Position numbers and translations under genes: made by a program
Shown here: positions 14,626 to 23,884 of the stretch, in pieces
Layout: the number at the start of each line of letters is the position of its first letter
How positions within the stretch are numbered: position 1 is the first letter of the stretch
NCBI GenBank assembly: GCA_019638185.1
Contig: JAHBUH010000003.1
Coordinates: 234,043 to 298,042 of the forward strand
Direction: 5' to 3'
DNA length: 64,000 bases
Source of the DNA: Leadbetterella sp.
GTDB taxonomy: Bacteria > Bacteroidota > Bacteroidia > Cytophagales > Spirosomataceae
Notes under the pieces: generated by a model
What the model saw: only the letters and a program-made list of their open reading frames with translations
What the model was told of the DNA's origin: nothing
Database searches by the model: none

Positions 14626-16443
14626 ATGAAAATCTATTTACGCATATTGGGTTTCGCCGGAGACCTGAGAAATTTTGTTATTCCCTTTGCCTTCTTCTCC
14701 CTGATCGCCGGGGTTTTCGGGGTATTGAACCTGGCTTTGCTGAAGCCCCTGCTGGATGTGCTGTTTGACCAGGTGAGCCCGGAGAAAATACAGGAGATCC
14801 TGCACAGTCAGCCGGAATGGTATAATTTCTTCGGGCAATTTTACAAGGGCTTGGCCCAAAGTGCCATTGATAACGGCAAGCTGGGCACCCTCCGCTTTGT
14901 GGTATTTGCCGTAATTGCGGCCAGCCTCATTAATAACCTGGCCAAGTACCTGAGTGTGCGGGTGCTGGAGAAGTTTAAGACCTCCATGATCGCTAACCTG
15001 CGCAACCGCGTTTTTTCACACACCATGGGCCTGCACCTGGGCTTTTTTACGAATGAGAAAAAGGGCGAGCTGATGTCACGCATTACGGGTGACGTGCAGG
15101 AAGTGGAAAATTCCATTGCCAGCTCCTTCTCCGCCGTGATCAAAGAAAGCATTTCACTGGTATCCTTCATCGTGGCGCTGGTGGTGCTGTCGTGGAAGCT
15201 TTCGCTGTTTGCGCTGCTCCTGGTGCCGGTGATCTCGGGCTTCCTGGCCTATATGATCAAAAAACTGAGGACAAACGCCACCGACAGCCAGCAGCGACTG
15301 AGCAATATCGTCAGCGTGATGGAAGAGGCCTTCGGCAGCATGCGGGTGGTGAAGGCCTTCCGGGCCGAAAAATATGTATCGGATAAATTTTCTAACGAGA
15401 ATGAGCAGTACCGCCGCGCGGTGTACGGGTATTCGCGGCGGCGGGAGCTGGCCGGGCCGTTTTCCGAGTTTTCGGGCGTAACGGCGGTGGCCGGGCTGCT
15501 GTATTTCGGCGGAGCCATGATCCTGAACCAGACCGGTGGGCTGGAAGCCTCTGATTTTATTACTTTTATTGCCCTATTTTCCCAGGTGACCCGGCCGGCG
15601 AAAGACATCTCCAATGCCTTCGGACAGGCGCAGCGGGGGATTGTGGCGGGAGGCCGGATTCTGGAGTTGATGGATAAGCAGGTGGAAATCCCGGAAGGGA
15701 CCCGCGAGATGGCGTTCGATCAGGAGATTTCCTTTAATCACGTGAATTTTTCCTATAACCCCGAGCGGGAGATCCTGAAAGACATCCATTTCCGGATTCC
15801 GAAAGGGCATACCGTGGCGCTGGTGGGCGCCTCCGGTGGCGGGAAATCCACCATTGCTGACCTGCTCATCCGCTTTTATGACGTGACCGGCGGCAGCATC
15901 ACCATTGACGATGTAAACATCAAAGACCTGAAGCAAAGCAGCCTGCGGAGCCGCATGGGCGTGGTGACCCAGGAGCCTATGCTTTTTAACGATACTATTG
16001 CCAATAACATCGCGTTTGGCCGGGAGGTGTCGGAAGTGGAAATCATCCGGGCGGCGAAGATCGCTAATGCCCACGACTTTATCCTGGCGCAGCCCCAGGG
16101 CTACCAGACTAACGTAGGCGACAGGGGCTCGCGGCTTTCCGGCGGCCAGAAGCAGCGCCTTTCCATAGCGCGGGCCATCGTGCAGAACCCGCCCATCCTG
16201 ATCCTGGATGAGGCCACCTCCGCCCTGGATACCGAATCGGAAAAACTGGTTCAGGAGGCGCTTACTTCCCTGATGAAAAACCGGACCACCCTGGTGGTGG
16301 CGCACCGCCTGAGCACCATCCAGAATGCCGATACCATCCTGGTGATCAATAACGGCAGGCTGGTGGAATCCGGCACCCACGATGTCCTGATGCAGCAGGA
16401 AGACGGCTACTACCGGAAGCTGGCCGGCATGCAGGAGCTGTGA
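14626..16443 (+). CDS. MsbA-like ABC exporter (fused membrane and ATPase domains)
   Basis: A 605-residue half-transporter: six membrane helices over about 1-330, then a nucleotide-binding domain. Seen in order: Walker A GASGGGKST near 400, signature LSGGQKQRLS near 502, Walker B ILILDEATSALD near 524, H-loop VAHRLST. It forms a homodimer that exports lipid-linked or hydrophobic substrates across the inner membrane; MsbA (lipid A-core flipping) is the closest named type, but the substrate is not proven. Start ATG at 14626. Single gene with a long repeat-bearing leader. Confidence 0.88.
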   Translation: MKIYLRILGFAGDLRNFVIPFAFFSLIAGVFGVLNLALLKPLLDVLFDQVSPEKIQEILHSQPEWYNFFGQFYKGLAQSAIDNGKLGTLRFVVFAVIAASLINNLAKYLSVRVLEKFKTSMIANLRNRVFSHTMGLHLGFFTNEKKGELMSRITGDVQEVENSIASSFSAVIKESISLVSFIVALVVLSWKLSLFALLLVPVISGFLAYMIKKLRTNATDSQQRLSNIVSVMEEAFGSMRVVKAFRAEKYVSDKFSNENEQYRRAVYGYSRRRELAGPFSEFSGVTAVAGLLYFGGAMILNQTGGLEASDFITFIALFSQVTRPAKDISNAFGQAQRGIVAGGRILELMDKQVEIPEGTREMAFDQEISFNHVNFSYNPEREILKDIHFRIPKGHTVALVGASGGGKSTIADLLIRFYDVTGGSITIDDVNIKDLKQSSLRSRMGVVTQEPMLFNDTIANNIAFGREVSEVEIIRAAKIANAHDFILAQPQGYQTNVGDRGSRLSGGQKQRLSIARAIVQNPPILILDEATSALDTESEKLVQEALTSLMKNRTTLVVAHRLSTIQNADTILVINNGRLVESGTHDVLMQQEDGYYRKLAGMQEL

Positions 16444-16543
16444 TTTTGAAGGAGATAAGAATAATTTTAATGCGGATTTCACAATTTATCATCCCGGATA
16501 GAGTTTTTTAGAATATTTTTACAACAAAAAAACCGGGTTGAAA

Positions 16544-18004
16544 ATGTATTCTGGAAGGAAATGGGCGCTTTGCGCGCTGCTGGGCGTTGGGCTGGGGTTA
16601 ACTTCGTGTGAGAGCCTGACAGAAGTATCCAAGATCAGAAACGGGGCTGAAGGAAACGGTTCCCTGCACACCTCAAACAAGGGGCAGAGTAACCAGACCG
16701 TGAACAGCTGGATCTATGATAACATGAACGTCTTTTATCTTTGGGGGGATAAAATGCCCGCCAAGGCTAACACGAACCGGAGCCAGGATCCGGATAAATA
16801 CTTTGAGTCGCTCCTTTACCAATACGGCACGGTAGATCGCTTTTCATGGATAGAAGAAGATGCCGAAGCGCTGGTGGCCAGCCTGCAGGGGGTGACCAAG
16901 TCAGCCGGGGCCAGTTTCAGCGCCTTTTATGCCGGGCAAAACACCAAAGAGGTGGTTCTGGCCGTGCGTTACAGCATCAAAGACTCTCCTGCCGCAAAAG
17001 CCGGGCTTACCCGCGGGGATATTATTACCAAGGTGAACGGAGTAACCATTGATACGCTAAACTACCGGACCATCATGAGCCCGGATAACCTGACGCTGAC
17101 CCTGGGTGAGCGGTCAGGGAACACCTATGTCAGTAACGGGAAGACCATTTCACTGACCAAGACGGTGATCCAGAATTACCCGGTTCATTTCACGAAGATC
17201 ATTGAAGCCGGGGGGAAAAAGATAGGCTATGTGGTGTATAACCAGTTTATTGACGGGATCACCTCAAACGGCGTGAGCAATAAGCAGTTTAATGATGAGC
17301 TCCGGGCGGCCTTCGCCGACTTTAAGAGCAAGGGGGTGACGGAGCTGGTGCTGGACCTGCGCTATAACGGCGGAGGATACAATACCGCTGCAGAAGTGCT
17401 GAGCTCCCTGATTGTGAAAAACCTGAAGCCCGGAACGCTGATGTACCGGCAGATCTGGAGTGTGAACGCCAAAAAGCTGATCGGTGCGTCAGACGACTAT
17501 TATGAACATAAATGGCTGAAAGAAGACAGTAACCCGGGTAGCCTTGACCGGGTATTTGTGCTGACCTCTAATGGTACGGCCTCTGCCAGTGAGCTGGTCA
17601 TCAATAACCTGAAGCCCTTTATGGAGGTGATCCTTGTGGGAGACCATACCTACGGGAAAGACGTAGGCTCTATCACCATAGACGATTCCGATAATAACTA
17701 CCGCTGGAAATGGGGGCTTCAGCCTATCGTGATCCGTACGGTGAATGCCCTGGGCGAAGCCAGCTACGGTACTAAAAACGGGTTTACACCGGACTACCCG
17801 GTAACAGATAATTCCCTGCCTTTCAAGCCCTTCGGTGACCCCTCAGAGACGCTCCTGAAAGTGGCCCTGGAGAAGATCACCGGTACATCCAGCGTGCCGG
17901 CAGCCCGGACCGCCGCCACGCTTACCCTGCCGGAAGTGGCTAACAGCGGAGGCTTTGATAACCCCCGGAATAATATCCGGGATATGTATATCAACCGGAA
18001 GTGA
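16544..18004 (+). CDS. S41 family C-terminal processing peptidase-like lipoprotein
   Basis: A 486-residue lipoprotein: lipobox LTSC at about residues 20-23, an N-terminal helical region (NSWIYDNMNVFYLW), a PDZ domain at about 125-200 (DSPAAKAGLTRGDIITKVNG) and a tail-specific protease domain. The catalytic serine is in SNGTASASELV and the lysine in HTYGKDVG; DLRYNGGGY precedes them. It should cleave proteins in the periplasm or at the membrane. A TTG at 16538 is in frame, but the ATG at 16544 is preferred. Single gene. Confidence 0.85.
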   Translation: MYSGRKWALCALLGVGLGLTSCESLTEVSKIRNGAEGNGSLHTSNKGQSNQTVNSWIYDNMNVFYLWGDKMPAKANTNRSQDPDKYFESLLYQYGTVDRFSWIEEDAEALVASLQGVTKSAGASFSAFYAGQNTKEVVLAVRYSIKDSPAAKAGLTRGDIITKVNGVTIDTLNYRTIMSPDNLTLTLGERSGNTYVSNGKTISLTKTVIQNYPVHFTKIIEAGGKKIGYVVYNQFIDGITSNGVSNKQFNDELRAAFADFKSKGVTELVLDLRYNGGGYNTAAEVLSSLIVKNLKPGTLMYRQIWSVNAKKLIGASDDYYEHKWLKEDSNPGSLDRVFVLTSNGTASASELVINNLKPFMEVILVGDHTYGKDVGSITIDDSDNNYRWKWGLQPIVIRTVNALGEASYGTKNGFTPDYPVTDNSLPFKPFGDPSETLLKVALEKITGTSSVPAARTAATLTLPEVANSGGFDNPRNNIRDMYINRK

Positions 18005-18075
18005 AAAAAAACTGTATTTCATTGTTCTGACAACGAATATTTATTGGTAAATTGCAGATCGTTAAACGTTTCAAG

Positions 18076-19143
18076 ATGGCAACACAAACACTGAGCTTCA
18101 ATATCACGAAGACCGACAAAAGCAGAATAGACCAGTTAGACCCTCAGAAAATTATTTTCGGGTCGCTGTTTACAGATCACATGCTGGTGGCAGACTACAT
18201 AAACGGAGAGTGGCAAACCCCGGAGATTCTGCCTTACGGTAAAATGGAATTTACGCCTGCTCTGGCTTCTATCCATTACGGCCAGTCTATTTTTGAAGGA
18301 ATGAAGGCCTTCAAATCAGAAGAAGATGAGGTGTTTATGTTCCGGCCATTGGAAAACTTTAAACGGTTCAATATTTCTGCCGAGCGCATGAGCATGCCGG
18401 CCGTGCCGGAAGAGATTTTTATCGGCGGGCTGGAAGAGCTGCTGCGTTTAGACGCCGCATGGGTGCCTAAAGGAGGCGATAACTCCCTGTACCTGCGTCC
18501 TTTCATGTTTGCTACCGATGAGTACCTGGGTGTACGCACGGCATTGAACTACCGTTTTATGATCATCATGAGCCCGGCAGGCTCCTATTACTCCCAGGCA
18601 CCGAAAGTGAAGGTGGAAAAAGAGTTTATCCGGGCAGCTCCCGGTGGCGTGGGCTTTGCCAAATGTGCCGGTAACTATGCGGCCTCTCTGTACCCGGCTA
18701 AACTGGCCGCTGATCAGGGTTATACCCAGCTGCTCTGGACAGATGCCCTGGAGCACAAATATTTCGAAGAATCTGGTACCATGAACGTGGTTTTTATAAA
18801 AGACGGAAAGATCGTTACCCCGGCGGTAAGCTCTACCATCCTGAAAGGCACCACCCGCGAAGCCCTGCTTCAGATTGCCAAAGACAAAGGTTATGAGGTA
18901 GAAGAGCGCAAGGTGTCTGTGGAGGAGATCATCGACGGCCTGCGGGACGGTTCCGTTACCGAGGTTTTCGGTGTGGGTACCGCCGTGGTGGTGTCGCCCT
19001 TCTCGGCCGTAGGCTATGAAGGCGAAGACCTGCCTTTACCGGAAGTGACCGCCGCTTCAGTTTCCCAGATTCTTAAGACTTCCCTGAATAATATCCGTAC
19101 CGGCAAAGAAGAAGATAAATACGGCTGGGTATGGCGGGTGTAA
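18076..19143 (+). CDS. ilvE: Branched-chain amino acid aminotransferase
   Basis: A 355-residue fold-type IV PLP enzyme that transaminates leucine, isoleucine and valine with 2-oxoglutarate. Visible: YGQSIFEGMKAF, the PLP lysine in FAKCAGNYAASL, EESGTMNVVFI, and GTTREALLQIA. The length matches the class II (about 355-residue) BCAT type. A TTG at 18052 extends the frame, but the ATG at 18076 gives the normal N terminus. It supports the leucine genes located 5 kb downstream. A terminator follows. Confidence 0.95.
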   Translation: MATQTLSFNITKTDKSRIDQLDPQKIIFGSLFTDHMLVADYINGEWQTPEILPYGKMEFTPALASIHYGQSIFEGMKAFKSEEDEVFMFRPLENFKRFNISAERMSMPAVPEEIFIGGLEELLRLDAAWVPKGGDNSLYLRPFMFATDEYLGVRTALNYRFMIIMSPAGSYYSQAPKVKVEKEFIRAAPGGVGFAKCAGNYAASLYPAKLAADQGYTQLLWTDALEHKYFEESGTMNVVFIKDGKIVTPAVSSTILKGTTREALLQIAKDKGYEVEERKVSVEEIIDGLRDGSVTEVFGVGTAVVVSPFSAVGYEGEDLPLPEVTAASVSQILKTSLNNIRTGKEEDKYGWVWRV

Positions 19144-19154
19144 GCCTGTTTCGT

Positions 19155-19162
19155 TATCTTTG
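19155..19162 (+). promoter_or_regulatory. Promoter -7 box (TATCTTTG) for the GH9 gene
   Basis: Exact TAnnTTTG that abuts the ilvE terminator hairpin, so transcription from it would begin inside that hairpin, 40 nt before the GH9 ATG. Confidence 0.4.
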
Positions 19163-19197
19163 TAAGGCCACCTCCACCGGGTAGCCTTATTTTTTTG
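19163..19197 (+). terminator. Rho-independent terminator after ilvE
   Basis: A 10-bp stem TAAGGCCACC/GGTAGCCTTA with one mismatch is followed by seven T residues; it starts 19 nt after the ilvE stop. Confidence 0.75.
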
Positions 19198-19204
19198 GTA
19201 AATT

Positions 19205-20968
19205 ATGCGAATTCTCTTTTTGCTCCTCCTGTTTTTTCAGGCCACCGCTCAGGAAAAAGTGTACCTGAGGGTTAACCAGCTGGGCTACCTGCCCCGGGAA
19301 ACCAAAACCGCCCTGCTGTTTTCCAAAGCCCCGGTAAAGCAGAAAGTAAAGTTGGTGGAGGCGGAAACCGGCCGCCCGGTAGCCACCCTGAAGCTAAAGA
19401 AAGTGACGCACGGTAATTGGGGCGTTTTTGATCATTATTACGAGGCCGACTTCTCTAAAATTACCCAACCGGGCCAATATTACCTGGAAACCTCCGGAAC
19501 CGGTGAGAGGTCATCTGCCTTCCGGATAGACCAGGCCGCCTACAGCGGGCACCAGGAAACCCTCCTGACTTTTATGCGGCAGCAAAGGTGCGGCTATAAC
19601 CCCGCCCTTGACGTTCACTGCCACCAGAAAGACGGCTACAGCTTTTACGGCCCCATGAAAGATACTACCTGGGTAGACGTCACCGGCGGCTGGCACGATG
19701 CCGGCGACCAGCTGAAATACCTCATCACCTCCAGCTATGCCACCGCGCACATGCTGAAAACCTGGGAGCTCTATCCTGAAAAATTCAAAGATGCGGTGGA
19801 TGCATTGGGCCGGCCCTCGCCAAACGGAATCCCCGATATCCTGGATGAAGCCAAATGGGGCCTCGACTGGCTCCTGAAGATGCATCCCACGCCCCATACC
19901 CTGATTCACCAGGTAGCGGATGACCGGGATCACAAAGGCTACAAGATGCCGGATAACGATAACTCGGATTACGGATGGGGCGCTAACAGTTTCCGCCCGG
20001 CGTATTTCGCGAACGGGCAGCCGCAGGGGCTGAGCAAATACCAGTCGTCAGCCACCGGGCTGGCTAACCTGGCCGGTAGATGCGCAGCGGCCTTTGCCAT
20101 GGCCGCCCGCATCTGGAAATACGATGAGGGTTTCGCTCAGAAATGCAAGGCCGCAGCCCGGAGCGTGTATGCCCTGGGCCGGGAGAAAGAAGGCTACCAG
20201 CAGGGCAATTCCTACAGTGCGCCCTACCGGTATAATGAAGACACCTGGAACGACGATATGGAATGGGGTGCCGCCGAGATGTACCTGCTTTTCCAAGAGC
20301 CGGAATACCTGGAGCAGGCCAAACAGTATGCCCTGAAAAGTAACACCGCCGACTCCTGGACGGTAAAAGACACCACTGACCATTACCGCCTTTACCCTTT
20401 CCTGAACTTCGGGCATTACGTGCTTCACGGCCTGGTGGATAAAGATTTTCAAAAGAAACTGGAGGGTTATTACGCCGACGGAATAGAATATACCCTGGCG
20501 CGGGCCCGCAAAAACCCGTATAAGATAGGCGTGCCTTTTATCTGGTGTTCCAATAACCTGGCCACCAGCCTGGCGGCCCAGATCATTTTATACCAAAAAA
20601 TGGCGGCTACTACTACAAAGTACGACAGCTACCTAGTGCTGCAGCGCGACTGGCTGTTCGGGCGCAACCCCTGGGGTACCTCCATGTTCAGCGGTATCCC
20701 GGAAAACGGCGAGCACCCGCGCGAAGTACACACCAGCCTGTACGCCCTGAAAAAAATGGAGATCCCCGGCGGGCTGGTAGACGGCCCCGTTTACGCCTCC
20801 ATTTACAACAGCCTCATCGGTGTCCAGCTGGTACACCCGGATGAATTTGCCGAAGTACAGAACCGGTTTGTGACCTATCACGATGACCTGGGCGACTACA
20901 GCACGAACGAACCCACCATGGACGGAACCGCCGGCTCCCTGCTCATGATGGCCCATTTCAGCGAATAA
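19205..20968 (+). CDS. Glycoside hydrolase family 9 endoglucanase-like protein
   Basis: A 587-residue exported enzyme: signal peptide ending ATAQ (residue 16), an N-terminal Ig-like CelD_N domain (about 18-110, LRVNQLGYLP start), then the (alpha/alpha)6 GH9 barrel. The catalytic aspartates are in GGWHDAGDQ (D165, D168), the HPREVHTSL motif follows late, and the acid glutamate is in STNEPTMDG near the C terminus. GH9 enzymes hydrolyse beta-1,4-glucans. No T9SS sorting domain or carbohydrate-binding module is visible. Single gene. Confidence 0.92.
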   Translation: MRILFLLLLFFQATAQEKVYLRVNQLGYLPRETKTALLFSKAPVKQKVKLVEAETGRPVATLKLKKVTHGNWGVFDHYYEADFSKITQPGQYYLETSGTGERSSAFRIDQAAYSGHQETLLTFMRQQRCGYNPALDVHCHQKDGYSFYGPMKDTTWVDVTGGWHDAGDQLKYLITSSYATAHMLKTWELYPEKFKDAVDALGRPSPNGIPDILDEAKWGLDWLLKMHPTPHTLIHQVADDRDHKGYKMPDNDNSDYGWGANSFRPAYFANGQPQGLSKYQSSATGLANLAGRCAAAFAMAARIWKYDEGFAQKCKAAARSVYALGREKEGYQQGNSYSAPYRYNEDTWNDDMEWGAAEMYLLFQEPEYLEQAKQYALKSNTADSWTVKDTTDHYRLYPFLNFGHYVLHGLVDKDFQKKLEGYYADGIEYTLARARKNPYKIGVPFIWCSNNLATSLAAQIILYQKMAATTTKYDSYLVLQRDWLFGRNPWGTSMFSGIPENGEHPREVHTSLYALKKMEIPGGLVDGPVYASIYNSLIGVQLVHPDEFAEVQNRFVTYHDDLGDYSTNEPTMDGTAGSLLMMAHFSE

Positions 20969-21035
20969 ATTGAGTTATCGGTAGTTTTTTATGGGCCGGG
21001 CTTAGGGAGTGTCACGGATTCCGTATTCCCCGGCG

Positions 21036-21043
21036 TATATTTG
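21036..21043 (+). promoter_or_regulatory. Promoter -7 box (TATATTTG) abutting the nrnA-like start codon
   Basis: Exact TAnnTTTG only 4 nt before the ATG at 21048, which would give a leaderless or nearly leaderless mRNA. Confidence 0.4.
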
Positions 21044-21047
21044 CGGA

Positions 21048-22091
21048 ATGGTAGAACATTCTTTTTTCCCGGAAAGTCCCGCTGAGCTGAGCCGGTTTAC
21101 CGCCTGCCTGGATAAGGACCCGGCCATAGTGATCACTTTTCACCAAAATCCCGACGGCGATGCTTACGGCTCCTCCCTGGGACTGAAGTTTTTCCTGGAA
21201 AGCCGGGGGCATCACCGCATCACCCTCATCAGCCCTACCGAACCCGCTGAATACCTGAAATGGATGCCGGGCGCGGAAGAGGTGGTGGTCTGGAAAACCG
21301 GGGAAACAGACGCACTGATCTCGGGGGCTGATCTCATCTTTTGCCTCGATTTCTCCGCAGCCTCCCGTTTAAAAGACATGAAAGATGCCGTGCTGAATGC
21401 AGCAGCGCTGAAGGTGATCATTGACCATCATGAACTGCCGGAGGAGTTCGGGGATCTCTACTATTGGAATGTAAAGGCCTCTTCTACCTGCGAGCTGGTT
21501 TTTGACCTGATCCATGACCTGGAAACAGACCCCCGGATCACCCGCGAATGCGCCGTCTGCCTTTATACCGGGCTGCTGACCGATACCGGTTCTTTCCGCT
21601 TTGACAGCACTACCCCGGCCGTGCACCGCATAGCTGCGCAGCTGCTTGAAAAAGGCGTGGTGCCTTCCGAGGTGCACCGTAACCTGTTTGATAATAATCC
21701 TTACGAGAAATTGCAGTTCCTGGGCTATTTGCTGGCTAATAAGCTGGTCTTCCTCCCGGAATACCGGGTGACCTATATGGCGGTTTCGGCTGAAGAGCTG
21801 AAGCGCTTTAACTCCCGGAACGGCGATACCGAAGGGCTGGTAAACCAGGGGCTATCCATTCAGAATGCAGTGATGTCTGTGCTTTTTACCGAAAAAGAAG
21901 ACCAGGTACGGATATCTTTCCGGTCCGTTCATGACCTTTCCGTGGCGGATTTTGCCCGGAAGTACTTTGAAGGCGGCGGTCATAAAAATGCAGCCGGCGG
22001 TAGAAGTCAATTATCTTTGAATGAAACTGTTGAAAAATTCCTAACTTTGCTCCCCGAAATAAAAACCGGGCTGCTGAGGCAGCCCCGGTGA
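21048..22091 (+). CDS. DHH/DHHA1 phosphoesterase, NrnA-like (oligoribonuclease/pAp phosphatase)
   Basis: A 347-residue cytoplasmic enzyme. DHH-domain motifs: FHQNPDGDAYGSS, DLIFCLDFS, the DHH core IDHHE, and TDTGSFRFDSTTP. A DHHA1 C terminus ends in FEGGGHKNAAGG. It degrades 2-5 nt RNAs and dephosphorylates pAp in relatives. A GTG at 21009 is in frame, but the ATG at 21048 matches the family length and is next to a -7 box. The DHH core differs from RecJ, which is present separately at 45949. Confidence 0.87.
   Translation: MVEHSFFPESPAELSRFTACLDKDPAIVITFHQNPDGDAYGSSLGLKFFLESRGHHRITLISPTEPAEYLKWMPGAEEVVVWKTGETDALISGADLIFCLDFSAASRLKDMKDAVLNAAALKVIIDHHELPEEFGDLYYWNVKASSTCELVFDLIHDLETDPRITRECAVCLYTGLLTDTGSFRFDSTTPAVHRIAAQLLEKGVVPSEVHRNLFDNNPYEKLQFLGYLLANKLVFLPEYRVTYMAVSAEELKRFNSRNGDTEGLVNQGLSIQNAVMSVLFTEKEDQVRISFRSVHDLSVADFARKYFEGGGHKNAAGGRSQLSLNETVEKFLTLLPEIKTGLLRQPR
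22068..22085. other. Hairpin overlapping the 3' end of the nrnA-like gene
   Basis: A perfect 7-bp stem GGGCTGC-TGAG-GCAGCCC ends 3 nt before the stop codon; there is no T-run. It could slow mRNA decay or reduce read-through into the FKBP genes. Confidence 0.4.
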
Positions 22092-22095
22092 AACC

Positions 22096-22107
22096 AATTA
22101 CGTAATT
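22096..22107. promoter_or_regulatory. 12-bp perfect palindrome upstream of the FKBP genes
   Basis: AATTACGTAATT lies 16 nt before the ATG at 22124. It may be an operator or part of a promoter; no known regulator motif was recognised. Confidence 0.3.
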
Positions 22108-22123
22108 ATAATCAAGAAAAAGA

Positions 22124-22966
22124 ATGAAATTAAAATTATCGGCCCTGTTACTTCTTACGGTAGGAATAATCTCCTGCAACAAATATAAAGTAACCACCAC
22201 AGAAGACGGAGACAGACTTCAGATCCACGAAAAAGGAAAATCGGGGAAAACCGCTAAAGACGGTGACGTCATTAATTTTGACCTGGTCATTAAAACGGCC
22301 AAAGACTCGGTGATCAAAAGCTCTTACCAGGATGGAACACCGTTTACCGTTCCTATCCAGAAGGGTTTCTTTAAGGGATCGTTTGAAAACGCCCTGTATC
22401 ACATCGGGGAGGGAGACAGCACCACCGTACTGGTTAGTGCAGATACCCTTTTCAAGATGATGGGCCAGCCGGTTCCACCGGAGATCGGTACCGGAACGGA
22501 TCTGAGCTTCATTGTAAAAATGCACAAGATCCAGAGCATGGAAGAGTATAAAAAAGAAGCGGATGAGCGGAAAGCCAATGAGCCTAAAATCATCCAGGAG
22601 TATGTGGCTAAAAACATGAAAGGAGCTCAAAAGACCAGTGAAGGAGAGATTTACTACGTGCAAACTGCCCCCGGTTCAGGTGACCTGATCAAGGACGGCG
22701 ACGAAGTAAAAGTGAAATATGTAGGTAAATTTATTGACGGGCTGGAGTTTGATTCTTCCAAGGGCGATGAGACCTTAAATGTGGTAGTGGGCTCTCACCG
22801 TGTAATACCGGGATGGGAAATTGCGTTAAAGACTATGAAAAAAGGCGGCAAGAGCACCGTGATCATTCCTTCTCCTATGGGATATGGCGAGCAGGGAGCT
22901 GGTCCGATCAAGCCAAACTCCCCCCTTGTCTTTGACCTGGAGGTAGTAGATGTGGTAAAAAAGTAA
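22124..22966 (+). CDS. FKBP-type peptidyl-prolyl isomerase lipoprotein (first of a pair)
   Basis: A 280-residue lipoprotein: signal peptide with lipobox IISC at about 16-19, a degenerate N-terminal FKBP-like domain (about 40-130) and a canonical C-terminal FKBP domain (about 180-278). The latter contains VKVKYVGKFIDGLEFDSS, VIPGWEIALKTMKKGGK and IIPSPMGYGEQGAG. It catalyses cis-trans proline isomerisation for envelope protein folding; gliding-associated GldI-like proteins in the phylum share this layout. It is separated by only 9 bp from a second FKBP lipoprotein gene. Confidence 0.88.
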   Translation: MKLKLSALLLLTVGIISCNKYKVTTTEDGDRLQIHEKGKSGKTAKDGDVINFDLVIKTAKDSVIKSSYQDGTPFTVPIQKGFFKGSFENALYHIGEGDSTTVLVSADTLFKMMGQPVPPEIGTGTDLSFIVKMHKIQSMEEYKKEADERKANEPKIIQEYVAKNMKGAQKTSEGEIYYVQTAPGSGDLIKDGDEVKVKYVGKFIDGLEFDSSKGDETLNVVVGSHRVIPGWEIALKTMKKGGKSTVIIPSPMGYGEQGAGPIKPNSPLVFDLEVVDVVKK

Positions 22967-22975
22967 GTTTATAAT

Positions 22976-23857
22976 ATGATGAAAAAAAGCGTTTTAGCAG
23001 TTATTGCGGCAGTAGGATTAACTTCCTGTTTAAAGGAATCCGTGGATTCGGATACCACCCGTCTGGGGAAAGAGCAGGAAAAAATAATGGAGGAGTATGT
23101 GATCGCTAACGGTCTGACAGCGAAGAAAGAAGCGTTTTATGATTTGGGAGGGAACTATTACCCGATTTATACCATGATCAATACCAAAGGCGATACGGTG
23201 ACCCGGTATACTCAAAATCAGGCCATCTGGGTAGCGTATACCATCAGAACCCTGGAAAACCGGGTGGTGGAAACCAAAACCGCGGCGGACTCGGTGTTAT
23301 TGTATGAAGGCGGGAAGACCTATTCCGGGAAAATCAATGGCTTATCGGTTTTATCGGCGGGAATTCTGGGCAATGGCGGGAAAGGCAGGTTCCTGATCCC
23401 TTCTACCATAGGCTACGGGGCTAACCCTCCGGGAGGAGTAGAATATAACGCCGTTCTGATGGTGGATGTGGAAGTGCTGGGCCGGTTAAGTGAATCGGAG
23501 CAGATTGCGTTTTATATAAAGCGGAATAATTTTAAGGCCACCCAGGTAACGGATTCGGGCCTGATGTTTTCCAAACTGACCACCACCACGGACAGCGTGG
23601 CCAAAGGGCCTACCGTGAAAGTGAAGTATAAAGGAAAATTTGCGAACGGAGTAGTTTTTGATGAGAACTCTACGGGGGCCAGCTTTCAGCTAAGTGGTGT
23701 GGTTCCCGGATTCTCCGAAGCCATTAAGTTGATGCGGAAAGGAGAAAAAGCTACGGCCATCCTGCCTTCCAAAATAGCTTACGGGGAAAACGGCGGCGGA
23801 CGGATGCCGGTGTATATGCCCCTGATATTTGATATTGAGGTACTGGATAGCTATTAA
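22976..23857 (+). CDS. FKBP-type peptidyl-prolyl isomerase lipoprotein (second of a pair)
   Basis: A 293-residue lipoprotein (lipobox LTSC near residue 18) with two FKBP-like domains. The C-terminal one reads VKVKYKGKFANGVVFDEN, VVPGFSEAIKLMRKGEKA and LPSKIAYGENGGG. The active-site tryptophan of the VIPGW motif is a phenylalanine here (VPGF), which may lower activity. The N-terminal copy (about 75-165) keeps IPSTIGYGANPPGG. Same operon as the preceding gene, probably arisen by duplication. ATG codons at 22976 and 22979 are both possible starts. Confidence 0.85.
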   Translation: MMKKSVLAVIAAVGLTSCLKESVDSDTTRLGKEQEKIMEEYVIANGLTAKKEAFYDLGGNYYPIYTMINTKGDTVTRYTQNQAIWVAYTIRTLENRVVETKTAADSVLLYEGGKTYSGKINGLSVLSAGILGNGGKGRFLIPSTIGYGANPPGGVEYNAVLMVDVEVLGRLSESEQIAFYIKRNNFKATQVTDSGLMFSKLTTTTDSVAKGPTVKVKYKGKFANGVVFDENSTGASFQLSGVVPGFSEAIKLMRKGEKATAILPSKIAYGENGGGRMPVYMPLIFDIEVLDSY

Positions 23858-23884
23858 AAAAAGGAGCGAAAGCTCCTTTTTTTA
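23856..23884. terminator. Bidirectional terminator between FKBP and leuB genes
   Basis: Stem GGAGC-GAAA-GCTCC flanked by seven A on the left and seven T on the right, so both strands end in a U-run. It overlaps both convergent stop codons. Confidence 0.9.

Noticed and set aside
14382-14627. N-terminal extension of the EamA transporter frame with RAANR amino-acid repeats
   Set aside because: It arises from the tandem 15-bp DNA repeat and overlaps the divergent exporter start; the ATG at 14381 begins the first membrane helix.
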